Source of the DNA: Caldifarciminota bacterium | GTDB taxonomy: Bacteria; Hydrothermota; Tepidihabitantia; B3-TA06 | DNA length: 6,214 nucleotides | Assembly: GCA_014729665.1 (NCBI GenBank) | Contig: WJJO01000047.1 | Location: 1-6,214 of the forward strand | Reading direction: 5' to 3' | In this document: piece by piece, positions 5,894 through 6,214 of the stretch | Numbering within the stretch: position 1 is the first letter of the stretch | How the letters are laid out: the number at the start of each line of letters is the position of its first letter | Made by a program: the position numbers and the translations under genes | The notes under the pieces: generated by a model | The model's input: only the letters and a program-made list of their open reading frames with translations | What the model was told of the DNA's origin: nothing | The model's database searches: none

Positions 5894-5947
5894 GGGTCGC
5901 TTATAAGTGTGGTCTACCAGGTGGAGACCGCGAGGATAAGGCGGCCC
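5894..5947 (+). promoter_or_regulatory. Structured 5' leader: long hairpin at the transcript start
   Basis: GGGTCGC (5894-5900) pairs with GCGGCCC (5941-5947) with one G-U pair. TTAT (5901-5904) pairs with ATAA (5936-5939) after a bulged G5940. A purine-rich internal loop (AAG/AGG) follows, then TGTGGTCT (5908-5915) with AGACCGCG (5925-5932). CC/GG with a bulged A5916 closes an AGGT loop (5919-5922). It matches no riboswitch class that I know, including c-di-GMP-I. Possible roles are 5'-end mRNA stabilisation, an undescribed riboregulator or a protein-binding site. Confidence 0.55.
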
Positions 5948-5981
5948 ACAAAAAAAGCATAGCCTAAATAATGAGGTTATT

Positions 5982-6214
5982 ATGCGTAAAGGTTTCACGA
6001 TAGGTCTGTTTACCATCCTTCTGACAGCTACCACGGCAAGTGCAGGATTCGGACTAGAATATCCATTGCAACCCGGTACTATGGGTAGTTGCCCATACGA
6101 TGGAGCAGGATGTTATGCTAACGACGTAAATAACCAACTAGAATTACCTGATCCTGAGAGTCTAAGCGGGCCTTCATGTGAAGATTATGCTGATTACCTG
6201 AGAAACCATGATGC
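5982..6214 (+). CDS. Exported cysteine-containing protein, N-terminal part
   Basis: The open frame starts at ATG 5982, with GAGG (5973-5976) 5 nt upstream, and runs off the window after 77 complete codons. Residues 1-21 are a clear signal peptide: basic MRK, a hydrophobic core (about 5-16) and a small-residue cleavage site ASA before G22. No lipobox Cys is present, so it is secreted or periplasmic rather than a lipoprotein. The mature part holds Cys37, Cys44 and Cys66 among Gly, Asn, Asp and Tyr residues. Disulfides or metal or heme binding are possible, but no CXXCH is seen in this portion. I do not recognise the family. The consensus promoter and hairpin leader upstream point to high or regulated expression. 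An ATG at 5971 in another frame hits a stop after 10 codons and is not the start. Confidence 0.8.
   Translation, partial: MRKGFTIGLFTILLTATTASAGFGLEYPLQPGTMGSCPYDGAGCYANDVNNQLELPDPESLSGPSCEDYADYLRNHD

Noticed and set aside
5894..5950. tRNA (7-bp GGGTCGC/GCGGCCC stem followed by ACA)
   Set aside because: Only 54 nt between stem ends, one continuous hairpin, no D or T arm and no anticodon loop.
5892..5981. c-di-GMP-I or SAM riboswitch
   Set aside because: The conserved core sequences of those classes are absent; only a generic hairpin with bulges is present.

Overview
The window looks like chromosomal DNA from a bacterium with moderate GC content, probably an uncultured and possibly anaerobic lineage. 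The lineage guess is weak. It rests on two things: the intergenic spacers carry ACCACA(A/G)AG-type and CTGACCG-type short repeats of a style I associate with environmental genomes, and the gene set is generic. No phage, IS transposase, CRISPR array, rRNA or tRNA was found.

Layout, left to right. (1) Positions 1-37 hold the first codons of a minus-strand gene that leaves the window. It has an AGGAGG ribosome binding site and a dyad-containing candidate promoter. (2) Positions 253-3921 are a compact minus-strand operon. It is transcribed in the order EIIA-CBS regulatory protein, permease A, permease B. The two permeases are tandem paralogues of the ArsB/NhaD (P-protein-like) ion transporter superfamily. 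(3) Positions 3922-4362 are a divergent spacer with candidate promoters on both strands and several short repeat families. (4) Positions 4363-5477 hold a possible 14-residue leader peptide whose stop overlaps the start of a 357-residue protein with a degenerate HD-GYP domain and a C-terminal PilZ domain, so probably a cyclic-di-GMP signalling protein. (5) Positions 5478-5981 are a second repeat-bearing spacer. It ends in a consensus sigma-70 type promoter (TTGACA-N16-TATAAT) and a 54-nt hairpin at the predicted 5' end of the transcript. (6) From 5982 to the end is the N-terminal part of an exported, cysteine-containing protein of unknown function.

How the parts may work together (inference). 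The EIIA-CBS protein has no sugar EIIB/EIIC partner here. It leads an operon of two ion transporters, so it most plausibly regulates them through phosphorylation and nucleotide binding rather than carrying sugar phosphate. The HD-GYP/PilZ protein could break down and/or sense cyclic-di-GMP. The secreted protein has its own strong promoter and a structured leader, so it is probably an independent, highly expressed unit. The most unusual items are the EIIA-CBS plus double permease cassette, the leader-peptide overlap before the HD-GYP/PilZ gene, and the structured leader of the secreted protein.
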